Source: Cryptomeria japonica (lineage: Eukaryota; Streptophyta; Pinopsida; Cupressales; Cupressaceae). Taken from it: a stretch of DNA of 64,000 bases. Made by a program: the position numbers and the translations under genes. The stretch is from NCBI RefSeq assembly GCF_030272615.1, contig NW_026729309.1:43278-107277 (forward strand). Direction: 5' to 3'. Shown here in pieces: positions 20,891-32,550 of this stretch; position 1 is the stretch's first letter; each line of letters starts with the position of its first letter. Under the pieces are notes generated by a model. It had not been told where the DNA came from and searched no databases. It worked only from the letters and a program-made list of their open reading frames with translations.

Positions 20891-23650
20891 GTTTTGACGC
20901 TACCAACTCTGGAATTGGGACTTGTGTCTTCAAACCTTGTTGTGCCTCCAAACACTAATTTTTATGCTCCAAAAACAAGGGTTTTGAGGCACAACCTCTG
21001 AAATGGGGTTCTAAGAACACCATGTTATTCAAAATCGTGTTTTGACGCTATCAACTTGAGAATCGGGACTTGTGACTTGTGACTCGAAACCTTGTTGTGC
21101 CTTTAAACATTGATTTTGATGTTTTGAAACTGGAGCTTTTGAGAAACACGCTCCAAAACGAGGTTCTTAGAGCACGATGTGCATCAAAATCACGTTTTGA
21201 CACTACAAGCTCCAAAATTAGGACTTGCATCTTGAAACCTTGTTGTGCCTCCAAACATCAATTTTGATGCTCCAAAATTGGGGCTTTTGAGGCACAATTT
21301 CTAAAACAGGGTTCTAACAACACAATATGCATCAAAATTGAAACCTTGCTACCGAATCAGGACTTGCATCTTGAAACCTTATTGTCCCTCAAAACACTGA
21401 TTTTGATGCTCCGAAACAGGGGCTTTTGAGGCACAAGCTTTGAAATCAGGTTTAAATAGTACAATGTGGACCAATATCAGATTTTGATGCTATTAACTCT
21501 AGAATCGGGACTTGAATCTTGAAACCTTGTTGTACCTCCAAACATTGATTTTGATGCTTGAAAATTGGGTCTTTCAAGGCACAAGCTCCTAAATGAGCTT
21601 CTAAGAGAATGATGTGCGTCAAAATTGAATTTTGATGCTACAAGATCTGGAATAGGGACTTGCTTGTTGAAACCTTGTTGTGCCTCAAAATATTGATTTC
21701 AAGGCACAAGCTCCGAAATAAGGTTCTAAGAGCACGATGTAAATCAAAATTGCGTTTTCACGCTACCGACTCTGGAATTGGGACTTTTATCTTGAAACCT
21801 TATTGTGCCTCCAAACACTAATTTTTATGCTCAAAAAATGAGGCTTTTGAGGCACCACCTCCGAAATGAGGTTCTAAGAACACCATGCTTGTCAAAATCT
21901 ATTTTGACGCTATAAGCTTGAGAATCAGGACTTGTGTCTTGGTTCCTTGTTGTGCCTTTAAACATTGATTTCAATGTTTTGAAACTAGAGCTTTCGAGCC
22001 ACACGCTCCAAAACGAGGTTCTAAGAGCACGATGTGCATCAAAATCATGTTTTGACACTGCAAGCTCCGGAATAGGGACTTGCTTCTTGAAAGCTTGTTG
22101 TGCCTCCAAACACCAATTTTGTGTCTTGAAACCTTGGTGTGCCTTTAAACATTCATATTGATGTCTTAAAACTAGAGCTTTTGAGTCACACGCTCCGAAA
22201 CGAGGTTCTAAGAGCATGCAAGAAACCTTGTTGTGGCTCAAAAAACTGGTTTTGATGCTTCAAAACTGGGGCTTATGAGGCACAAGCTTTCAAATGAAGT
22301 TCTAAGAGCACAATGTGCGCCAAAATCAAATTTTGACGCTATTGACTCTAGAATCAGGACTTGCATCTTGAAACCTTGTTCTGCCTCCGAACATTGATTT
22401 TGGTGATCCAAAACTAGGTCTTTCGAGGCACAAGCTCCGAAATGAGCTTCCAAGAGAATCATGTGTGTCAAAATGGAATTTTGACGCTACGGGCTTTGGA
22501 GTAGGGACTTGCTTCTTGAAACCTTGTTGTGCCTCAATAAATTGATTTCGATGTTCCAAAATCAAGGCTTTGAAGGCACAAGCTCCGAAATGAGGTTCTA
22601 AAAGAACGATGTACATTAAAATTGCATTTTGACGCTACCGACTCTTAAATTGGGACTCGTGTATTGAAACCTTGCTGTGCCTCCAAACACTTATTTTTAT
22701 GCTCCAAAAATGAGGTTTTTTTGGCACGACCTCCGATATGAAAATTTTAGAACACCATGTTTGTCAAAATCGTGTTTTGATGCTATCAGCTTGAGAAACT
22801 TGTGTCTTGAAACCTTGTTGTGCCTTTAAGCATTGATTTTGATGTTTTGAAAATGTAGCTTTCGAGCCACAGGCTCCGAAACGAGGATCTAAGAGCATGA
22901 TGTGCATCAAAATCACATTTTGATACTACAAGCTCCGGAATAGGGACTTGCTTCTTGAAAGCTTGATGTGCCTCCAAACACAAATTTGGATGGTTCAAAA
23001 CCGAAGATTTTGAGGCATAATCTCCAAAACAAGGTTCTAAGAGCATGATGTGCATCAAAATCAAAATTTGAGGCTACCGGCTCCAGAATCAGGACTTGCA
23101 TCTTGAAACCTTGTTGTGCCTCCAAACATCGATTTTGATGCTCCAAAACTGGATCTTTTGAGGCACAATTTCTAAAAGAGGGTTCTCAGAGCACAATGTG
23201 CATCAAAATTGAATTTTGATGCTATTGGCTCTAGAATCGCAGCTTGCATCTTGAAACCTTGTTGTGCCTCAAAACACTGATTTTGATTCTCCGCAACTGG
23301 AGCTTTCGAGGCACAAGCTTTGAAATGAAGTTCTAAGAGCACAATGTGCTCCAAAATCAGATTTTGACGATATTGACTCTAGAATCTGGACTTGCATCTT
23401 GAAACCTTGTTGTGCCTCCAAACATTGATTTTGATGCTCCAAAACTGGGTCTTTCGAGGCACAAGCTTCAAAATGAGCTTCTAAGAGAATTATGTGCGTC
23501 AAAATAAAATTTTGATGCTACACGGTCCGGAATAGGGACTTGCTTCTTGAAATGTTTTTGTGCCCAAAACATTGATTTTGATGTTACAAAATCAGGGCTT
23601 GCAAGGCACAAGATCTGAAATGAGGTTCTATGAGCACAATGTACATCAAA
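20891..23650 (-). repeat. Monomer map, inverted segment part 5 (includes an intact heptamer)
   Basis: Right-hand monomer ends: C about 21036, B about 21190, A/G hybrid about 21335, F about 21478, E about 21627, D about 21750, C about 21898, B about 22045, A joined to a second B about 22215, F about 22325, then an uninterrupted run E22475, D about 22622, C about 22770, B about 22915, A23062, G about 23210, F23358, E23506, D about 23650. The run from E22475 to F23358 is a complete heptamer with only small indels. Confidence 0.85.
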
Positions 23651-26355
23651 ATTGAATTTTGATGATACTGGCTCTAGAATCGAGGCTTGCATCTTGAAAC
23701 CTCATTGTGCATCAAAAAACTAATTTTGATGCTCCGAAATTGGGGCTTTCGAAGCACAAGCTTTGAAATGAGGTTCTGAGAGCACGATGTGCGCCAAAAT
23801 CATGTTTTGACACTACAAGCTCTAGAATAGGGACTTGCATCTTGAAAAATTATTGTGCCTCCAAACACCAATTTTGATGATTCGAAACCAAAGATTTTGA
23901 TGCATAAGTTCTAAAACAAGGTTCTAAGAGCACGATGTGTGTCCAAGGTTGAAATCTTGTTGTGCCTCCAAACATTGATTTTGATGCTCCAAAATTGGGG
24001 CTTTTGAGGCACAATTTCTAAAACTGGGTTCTAAGAGCTCAATGTGCATCAAAATTGAATTTTGATGCTACTGGCTCTAGAATCAGGGCTTGCATCTTGA
24101 AACTAGGTCTTTCGAGGCACAAGCTTTGAAATGAGCTTCTAAGAGAATGATGTGCGTCAAGATGAAATTTTGACGCTACAGGCTCTAGAATAGGGACTTG
24201 CTTCTTCAAACCTTGTTGTGCCTTAAAACATTTATTTTCATCTTCCAAAATAAGGGCTTTCAACGCACAAGTCCCCAAATGAGGTTCTAAGAGCATGATG
24301 TACATTAAAATTGTGTTTTGACGCTACCGACTCTAGAATTGGGACTTGTGTCTTGAAACCTTGTTGTGCCTCCAAACACTAATTTTTATGCTCAAAAAAT
24401 GAGGCTTTTGAGACACAACCTATGAAATGAGGTTCTAAGAACACCATGTTTGTCAGAATAGTGTTTTGACACTATCAGCTTGAGAATCAGGACTTGTGTC
24501 TTGAAACCTTGTTGTGCTTTTAAACATTGATTTTGATCTTTTAAAACCGGAGCTTTCCAGCCACACGCTCCGAAACGAGGTTCTAGGAACACGATGTGCA
24601 TCAAAATCATGTTTTGACACTATAGGCTCTGGAATAGGGACTTGCATCTTGAAAGCTTGTTATGCCTCTAAACACCAATTTTGATGCTTCGAAACTGAAG
24701 ATTTTGAGGCATAAGCTTCTAAGAGCGCGATGTGCGTCAAAATCAAATTTTGACGCTACTGGCTTCAGAATCAGGACTTGCATCTTCAAACCTTGTTGTG
24801 TGTCCAAACATCAATTTTGATGCTCCAAAACTGTTGGTTTTGAGGCACAATTTCTAAAACAGGTTTCTAAGAGCACAATGTGCATCAAAATTGAATTTTG
24901 ATGCTACTGGCTCTAGAATCGAGGCTAGCATCTTGAAACATTGTTGCGCCTCAAAACACTGATTTTGATGCTCCAAAACCGAGGCTTTCAAGGCACAAGT
25001 TTCGAAATGAGGTTCTATTTTGACAGGATATGCGCCAAAATACTATTTTGACACTATTGACTCTAGAATCGGGACTTACATCTTGAAACCTTGTTGTGCC
25101 TCAAAACATTGATTTTGATGCTCCAAAACTGGGTCTTTCAAGGCACAAGCTCTTAAATGAGCTTCTAAGAGAATGATGTGCATCAAAATTCCATTTTAAC
25201 GCTACAGCCTCCGGAATAGGGAATTGCTTCTTGAAACCTTGTTGAATAGGCACAAGCTCCGAAAACTTGAGGTACAACCTTCGAAATGAGGTTCTAAAAA
25301 CATGATGTTTGTCAAAATCATGTTTTGACGCTATCAGTTTGAGAATCGAGACTTGTATCTCGAAACCTTGTTCTGCCTTTAAACATTGATTTTGATATTT
25401 TGAAACTGGAGCTTTTGAGCAACACGCTTCGAAATGAGGTTCTAACAGCACGATGTGCATCAAAATAATGTTTTGACACTACAAGCTCCGGAATAGGGAC
25501 TTACGTCTTGAAAGCTTGTTGTGCCTCCAAACACCAATTTTGATGCTTCGAAACCGCAGATTTTGAGGGATAAGCTCCAAAACAAGGTTCCAAGAGGATG
25601 AGGTGCCTCAAAATAAAATTTTGATGCTATCGGCTCTAGAATCAGGACTTGCATCAAGAAACCTTGTTGTGCCACCAAAAATCGATTTTGGAGATCCAAA
25701 ACTAGAGCTTTTGAGGCACAATTTCTAAAACAGGGTTCTAAGAGCATAATTTGCATAAAAATGAAATTTTGATACTACTGGCTCTTAAATTGGGGCTCGC
25801 GTCTTGAAATCTTGTTGTGCCTCAAAACACTAATTTTGATGCTCAGAAACTGGGGCTTTCGAGGTACAAGCTTTGAAATGAGGTTCTAAGAACACGATGT
25901 GCGCCAAAATCAGATTTTGACACTATTGACTCTAGAATCGGGACTTGCATTTTGAAACCTTGTTGTGCCTCAAAACACTGATTTTGATGCTCCGAAACCA
26001 AGGCTTTTGAGGCACAAGCTTCGAAATGAGGTTCTAAGAGCACGATGTGCGTGAAAATCAGATTTTGACGCTATTGACTTTAGAATCGGGACTTGTATCT
26101 TGAAACCCTGTTGTGCCGCCAAACATTGATTTTGATGCTCCAAAACCGTGTCTTTCAAGGCTCAAGCTCCGAAATGAGCTTCTGAGAGAATGATGTGCGT
26201 CAAAATGGAATTTTGATGCTACAGGCTCTGGAATAGGGACTTGCTTCTTGAAACCTTGTTGTGCCTCAAAACATTGATTTTGATGTTCCAAAATGAGGGC
26301 TTTCAAGGCACAACCTCCGAATTGAGGTTCTATGAGCACGATGTACATCAAAATT
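23651..26355 (-). repeat. Monomer map, inverted segment part 6
   Basis: Right-hand monomer ends: F about 23800 (joined straight to A), A about 23945, G about 24055, F scrap joined to E about 24163, D24312, C about 24460, B24608, A about 24748, G about 24895, F about 25040, E about 25190 (boundary reads TTCCA where the consensus has TGGAA), D scrap, C about 25320 (internal loss), B25467, A about 25615, G25760, F about 25910, a second F about 26055, E about 26207, D26355. The F-F doublet at 25.77-26.06 kb is an in-register extra monomer. Confidence 0.83.
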
Positions 26356-29300
26356 GCATTTTGATGCTATCGACTCTGGAATTGGGACTTGTGTCTTGAA
26401 ACCTTGTTGTACCTCCAAACACTAATTTTTATACTCCAAAAATGAGGTTCTAAGAACACTATGTTTGTCAAAATCGTGTTTTGATGCTATCAGCTTGAGA
26501 ATTGGGACTCGTGACTTGAAACGTTGTTGTGCCTTTAAACATTGCTTTTGATGTTTTGAAACTGGAGCTTTCGAGCTAGATGCTCTGAAATGAGGTTCTA
26601 AGAGTAGGATGTGCATCAAAATCATGTTTTGACACTACAGGCTCCGAAATAGGGACTTGCATCTTGAACGCTTATTGTGCCTCCAGACACCAATTTTGCT
26701 GCTTCGAAACCGAAGATTTTGAGGCATAAGCTCCAAAACAAGGTTCTAAGAGCACGATGTACGTTAAAATCAAATTTTGACGCTACTGGCTCTAGAATCA
26801 GGACTTGCATCTTGAAACTTTGTTGTGCCTCCAAACATTGATTTTGATGCTCCAAAGTTGGGGCTTTTGAGGGACAATTTCTAAAACAGAGTTCTAAGAG
26901 CACAATGTGCATCAAAATTGAATTTTGATGCTACTTGCTCTAGAATTGGAGCTTGCATCTTGAAACCTTGTTGTGCCTCAAAACACAAATTTGGATGCTC
27001 TGAAACCGGGGCTTTCGAGGCACAAGCTTTGAAATCATATTTTCACGCTATTGACTTTAGAATTGACACTTACATCTTCAAATGTTGTTGTGCATCCACA
27101 CATTGAATTTGATGCTCCAAAACTAGGTCTTTTGAGGCACAAGCTCTGAAATGAGCTTCTAAGAGAATGATGTGCATCAAAATTCAGGAGAATGATGTGC
27201 GTCAAAATTGAATTTTGATGCTACAGGCTCTGGAATAGGGACTTGCTTCTTGAACCCTTATTGTGCCTGAAAACATTGATTTTGATGTTCCAAAATCAAG
27301 GCTTTCAAGGCACGAGCTCTGAAATGAGGTTCTAAGACCACGATGTACATAAAAATTGCGTTTTGACATTACCCACTCTGGAATTGGGACTTGTGTCTTG
27401 AAATATTGTTGTGCCTCCAAACTCTAAATTTTTATGCTCCAAAAATGAGGCTTTTGAGGCACAACATCCGAAATGAGGTTCTAAGAACACCATGTTTGTC
27501 AAAATCGTGTTTTGACGCCGTCAGCTTGAGAATCGAGAATTGTTTCATGAAAACTTGTTATTCCTTTAAACATTCATTTTGATGTTTTGAAACTTGGGCT
27601 TTCGAGCCACACGCTCCAAAATGAGGTTCTAAGAGCACGATGTGCATCAAAATCACGTTTTGACACTACAGGCTCTGGAATAGGGACTTGCATCTTTAAA
27701 GCTTGTTGTGCCTCCAAACTCTAGTTTTGATGTTTTGACACTGGAGCTTTCGAGCCACACTCTCCGTAATGAGGTTCTATGAGAACGATGTGCATCAAAA
27801 TCACGTTTTCACACTACAGGCTCTGGAATAGGGACTTGCATCTTGACATCTTGTTGTGCCTCCACACACCAATTTCCATGCTTCAAAACCAAAGATTTTG
27901 AGGCATAAGTTCCAAAACAAGGTTCAAGACCATGATCTACATCAAAAGCAAATTTTGATGCTACCGGCTCCAAAATCAGTACTTGCATCCTGAAACCTTG
28001 TTGTGCCTCAAAAGACTGATTTTGATGCTCCGAAACTAGGGCTTGCAAGGCACAAGCTTTGAAATGATGTTCTAAGTGCACGATGGGCGCCAAAATCAGA
28101 TTTTGATGCTATTGACTCTAGAATTAGGGCTTGCATCCTGAAACCTTGTTGTGCCTCCAAACATTGATTTAGATGCTCCAAAACTGGGTCTTTTGAGGCA
28201 CAAGCTCTTAAATGAGCTTCTAAGAGAATGATGTGCATCAAAATGGAATTTAGATGTTATAGGATCCGGAATAGGGACTTACTTCTTGAAACCTTGTTGT
28301 GCCTCAAAACATTGATTTTAATGTTTCAAAATCATTGCTTTCAAGGCAAAAGTTCCGAAATGAGGTTCTAAGAGCACAATATACATCAAAATTGCGTTTT
28401 GAGGCTACCTACGCTGGAATTGGGACTTATGTTTTTAAACATTGTTGTGCCTCCAAACACTAATTTTTAAGCTCCAAAAGTGAGGCTTTTGAGGCACGAC
28501 CTCCAAAATGATGTTCTAAGAACACCATGTTTGTCAAAATTGATGTTTTGAAACTGGATCTTTCAAGCCACACTATAGGCTCTGAAATAGGGTCTTGCGT
28601 CTTGAGAGCTTGTTGTGCCTCCAAACACCAATTTTGATGTTTCAAAACCGGAGATTTTGAGGCATAAGCTCCCAAACAAGGTTCTAATAGCACAATGTAC
28701 ATCAAAATCAAATTTTGATGCTACCGGCTCGAGAATCAGTACATGCATCTTGAAACCTTGTTGTGCCTCCAAACATCAATTTTGATGCTCCAAAACTTGG
28801 GCTTTTGAGGCACAATTTCTAAAACAGGGTTCGAAGAGCACAATGTGCATCAAAATTGAATTTTGATGCTATTGGCTCTAGAATAGGGGCTTGCATCTTG
28901 AAACCTTGTTGTGCCTCAAAACAATGATCTTCATGCTCCAAAACCCGAGCTTTTGAAGAACAAGCTTCAAAATGAGGTTCTAAGAGCACGATGGGCGCCA
29001 AAATTAGATTTTGATGCTATTGACTCTAGAATCGGGACTTGCATCTTGAAACATTGTTGTGCCTCCAAACATTTATTTTGATGCTCCAAAACTAGATCTT
29101 TCGAGGCACAAGCTTTGAAATGAGCTTCTAAGAGAATGATGTGCGTCAAAACTACAGACTCTAGAATAGGGACTTGCTTCTTGAAACCTTGTTGTGCCTT
29201 AAAACATTTATTTTCATCTTCCAAAATCAGGGCTTTCAAGGAACAACCTCCGAAATGAGGTTCTAAGAGCACGATGTACATCAAGATTGTGTTTTGACGC

Positions 29301-29623
29301 TACCGACTCTAGAATTGGGACATGTGTCTAGAAACCTTGTTGTGCCTCCAAACACTAATTTGTATGCTCCAAAAATGACGCTTTTGAGGCACAACTTAAG
29401 AAATGAGGTTCTAAGAACACCATGTTTGTAAAAATAGTGTTTTGATGTTTTGAAACTGTAGATTTTGAGCCACATGCACTGAAATGAGGTTCTAACAACA
29501 CGATGTGCATCAAAATCACGTTTTGACACTACAGGCTCCAGAATAGGGACTTACGTCTTGAAAGCTTGTTATGCCCCCAAACACCAATTTTGATGCTTCG
29601 AAACCGAAAATTTTGAGACATAA
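26356..29623 (-). repeat. Monomer map, inverted segment part 7
   Basis: Right-hand monomer ends: C about 26475 (short), B26623, A about 26770, G26919, F about 27040 (short), E about 27180 (14-bp boundary scrap repeated at about 27,185-27,200), D about 27355, C about 27505, B about 27652, A head fused to a second B about 27800, A about 27950, G/F hybrid about 28095, E28245, D about 28393, C about 28540 (joins a B scrap), A28709, G about 28855, F29005, E about 29150, D29288, C about 29433, B about 29518 (short), then about 105 bp of A up to the orientation switch. Confidence 0.83.
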
Positions 29624-29632
29624 TTAGAACTT
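29615..29632. other. Orientation switch 2 (head-to-head junction)
   Basis: Minus-strand A sequence ends with TTTTGAGACATAA at 29,623. Plus-oriented sequence starts at once with TTAGAACTTCATTTTGGAGC, the CTTAGAACC block of a monomer of F/D type. Only a couple of bases of overlap (TAATTA) are visible at the joint, so it looks like an end-joining or microhomology event and not a crossover between long inverted copies. Confidence 0.88.
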
Positions 29633-32550
29633 CATTTTGGAGCTTCTACCTTGAAAAGCCCCGATTTTGGAACATCAAAATCAATGTTTTTAGGCACAAC
29701 AAGGTTTCAAGATGCAAGCCCCGATTCTAGAGCCAATAGCAACAAAATTCAAACTTGATGCACATTGTGCTCTTCGAACCCTATTTTAGAAATTGTGCCT
29801 CAAAAGCCCAAGTTTTGGAACATCAAAATCGGTCTTTGGAGGCACAACAAGGTTTCAAGATGCAAGTCCTGATTCTGGAGCCGGTAGTGTCAAAATTTGA
29901 TTTTGACACACATCGTGCTCTTAGAAGCTTGTTTTGGAACTTATGCCTCAAAATCTTTGGTTTCGAAGCATCAAAATTGGTGTTTGGAGGCACAACAAGC
30001 TTTCAAGACGCAAGTCCTTATTCTAGAGCCTGTAGTATCAAAACGTGATTTTGATGCACATCCTGGTTTCAGAGCATCAAAATCAGTGTTTTGAGGCACA
30101 ACCAAGTTTCAAGATGCAAGCCTCGATTCTAAAACCAATAGCATCAAAATTCAATTTTGATGCACATTGTGCTCTTAGAACCCTATTTTAGATATTGTGC
30201 CTCAAAAGCCCCTTTTTTGGGGCATCAAAATCGATGTTTGGAGGCACAACAAGGTTTCAAGATGCAAATCCTGATTCTTGAGCCGGTAGCGTCAAAATTT
30301 GATTTTGACGCATATCGTGCTCTTAGAACCTTGTTTTGGAGCTTATGCCTCAAAATCTTTGTTTTCGAAACATCGAAATTGGTGTTTGGAGGCACAACAA
30401 GCTTTCAAGATGCATGTCCCTATTTCGAAGCTTGTAGTGTCAAAATATGATTTTGATGCACATCGTGCTCTTAGAACCTCGTTTCAGAGCATGTGGCTCG
30501 AAAGCTCCAGTTTCAAAATATCGAAATAAATGATTAAAGGCACAACAAAGTTTCAAGACACAAGTCCCGATTCTCAAGCTTATAGCGTCAAAAAACAATT
30601 TTGACAAACATGGTGATCTTAGGACTTCATTTCGGAGGTTATGCCTCAAAACCCTCATTTTTGGAGCATAAAAATTAGTGTTTGGAGGCACAACAAGGTT
30701 TGAAGACACAAGTCCCAATTCCAGAGTCGGTAGCGTCAAAATGCAATTTTGAGGTACATCGTGCTCCTAGAACCTCATTTCGGAGCTGGTGCCTTGAAAG
30801 CCCTGATTTTGGAACATCAAAATCAATGTTTTGAGGAACAGCAAGTCCCTATTCTGGAGCCTGTAGCATCAAAATTCCTCCATTTTGGCGCACATCATTC
30901 TCTTAGAAGCTCATTTCGGAGCTTGTACCTTGAAAGACCCAGTTTTTTAGCATCAAAATCAATGTTTGGAGGTACAACAAGGTTTCAAGATGTCATTTCG
31001 GAGCTTGTGTCTTAGAACCTCTTTTTGAAGCTTGTGCCTCGAAAGCCTCAGTGAGCTTCAAAATCAGTTTTTTGAGGCACAACAAGGTTTCAAGATGCAA
31101 GCCCTGATTCTAGAGCCAGTAGCATCAAAATTCAATTTTAATGCACATTGTGCTATCAGAACCCTATTTTAGAAATTGTACCTCAATAGCCCCAGTTTTG
31201 GAGCATCAAAATCGATGTTTGGATGCACAAAAATGTTTCAAAATGCATGTTGTGCTCTCAGAACCTCATTTCAAAACATCAAAATCAATGTTGATGCACA
31301 TCGTGCTATCAGAAGCTCGTTTCGAAGCATGTGGCTCAAAAGCCCCAATTTCAAAACATCAAAATCAATGTTTAAAGGCACAACACGATTTCAAGACACA
31401 AGTCCTGATTCTCAAGCTGATAGCGTCAAAACACAATTTTGACAAACGTGGTGTTCTTGGAACCCAATTCCAGAGTCTGAAGCATCAAAACGCAATTTTG
31501 AAGTACATCGTGCTCTTAGAATCTCATTTCGGAGCTTGTGCCTGGAAAGCACAACAAAATCAATATTTTGAGGCACAACAAGTTTTCAAGAAACAAGTCC
31601 CTATTCCCGAGCTTGTAGCGTCCATTTTAACGCACATCATTCTTTTAGAAGCTCATTTCGCAGCTTGTGCCTCGAAAGACCCAGTTTTGGAGCATCAAAA
31701 TCAATATTTGGAGGCACAACAAGGTTTCAAAAGCAAGTCGCGATTTTAGAGTCAATAGCGTCAAATTTTGATCTTGACGCACATCATACTCTTAGAACCT
31801 TATTTTGGAGCTTGTGCCTTGAAAGCCCTCATTTTGGAACATCAAAATCAATGTTTTCGGGCACAATAAGGTTTCAAGAAGCAAGTCCCTATTCCAGAGC
31901 CTGTAGCATCAAAATTTAATTTTGACGCACATCATTCTCTTAGAAGCTCGTTTTAGAGCTTGTGCCTCGAAAGACCCAGTTTTGGAGCATCAAATTCAAT
32001 GTGTGGAGGCACAACAATGTTTGAAGATGTAAGTGTCAATTCTAGAGTCAATAGCATGAAAATCTGATTTTGGTGCAAGTCTTGATTCTAGAGTCACAAC
32101 AAGGTTTCAAGATGCAAGTCCTGATTCTAGAGCCAGTAGCGTCAAAATTTGATTTTAACACACATCGTGCTCTTAGAACCTTGTTTTGGAGCTTGTGTCT
32201 CAAAATCTTCAGTTTCGAAGCATCAAAATTGGTGTCTGGAGGCACAACAAGCGTTCAAGATGCAAGTCCCTATTTCGGATCCTGTAGTGTCAAAACATGA
32301 TTTTAATGCACATCGTACTCTTAGAACCTCGTTTCAGAGCGTCTGGCTCGAAAGCTCTAGTTTCAAAACATCAAAAGCAATGTTTAAAGGCACAACATCA
32401 TTTCAACTCACGAGTCCCGATTCTCAAGCTGATAGCGTCAAAACACGATTTTGACAAACATGGTGTTCTTAGATCCTCATTTCAGTGTTTTGAGGCACCA
32501 CAAGGGATCAAGATGCAAGACCCGATTCTAGAGCTAGTAGCATCAAAATT
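29624..32550 (+). repeat. Monomer map, right arm part 1
   Basis: Monomer starts: F-like remnant 29624, G29751, A29899, B30047 (12 bp, joins F), G30153, A30301, B30449, C30597, D30745, E30891 (preceded by TTCCTCCA), F about 31010 (short, with CCTCAGTGAGCTTC), G about 31134 (breaks into B scraps), B about 31293, C31435 (short), D about 31491, E about 31627, F about 31773 (becomes D), E about 31919, F scrap joined to a G tail, A32151, B32299, C32447 (joins F tail). From 30.0 to 31.8 kb this is the reverse-complement partner of 13.95-15.5 kb. Confidence 0.85.

Larger units (their letters stand above)
8783..29623 (-). repeat. Satellite HOR array, inverted segment
   Basis: The same seven monomer types appear as reverse complements, so left to right the order is G-F-E-D-C-B-A. 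Diagnostic strings seen here are AATTTTTATGCTCC (C), GAGCCACACGCTCCG (B), GAGGCATAAGCTCC (A), GAGCTTCTAAGAGAATGATG (E) and ATGTACATC (D). The block is about 20.8 kb, of which 1,041 bp is a solo LTR. Divergence from the outer arms looks similar to that between HOR copies within an arm, so the inversion is not obviously very recent. Confidence 0.97.

Noticed and set aside
8783-29623. Inverted segment as a large transposon with the array as cargo
   Set aside because: Neither junction has terminal repeats, a target duplication or a transposase; both joints lie within monomers.
31141-31749. Longest open frame (202 codons) as a possible gene
   Set aside because: It lies in a scrambled stretch where out-of-register joints happen to keep a frame open. 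Its peptide is pieces of the same monomer translations.
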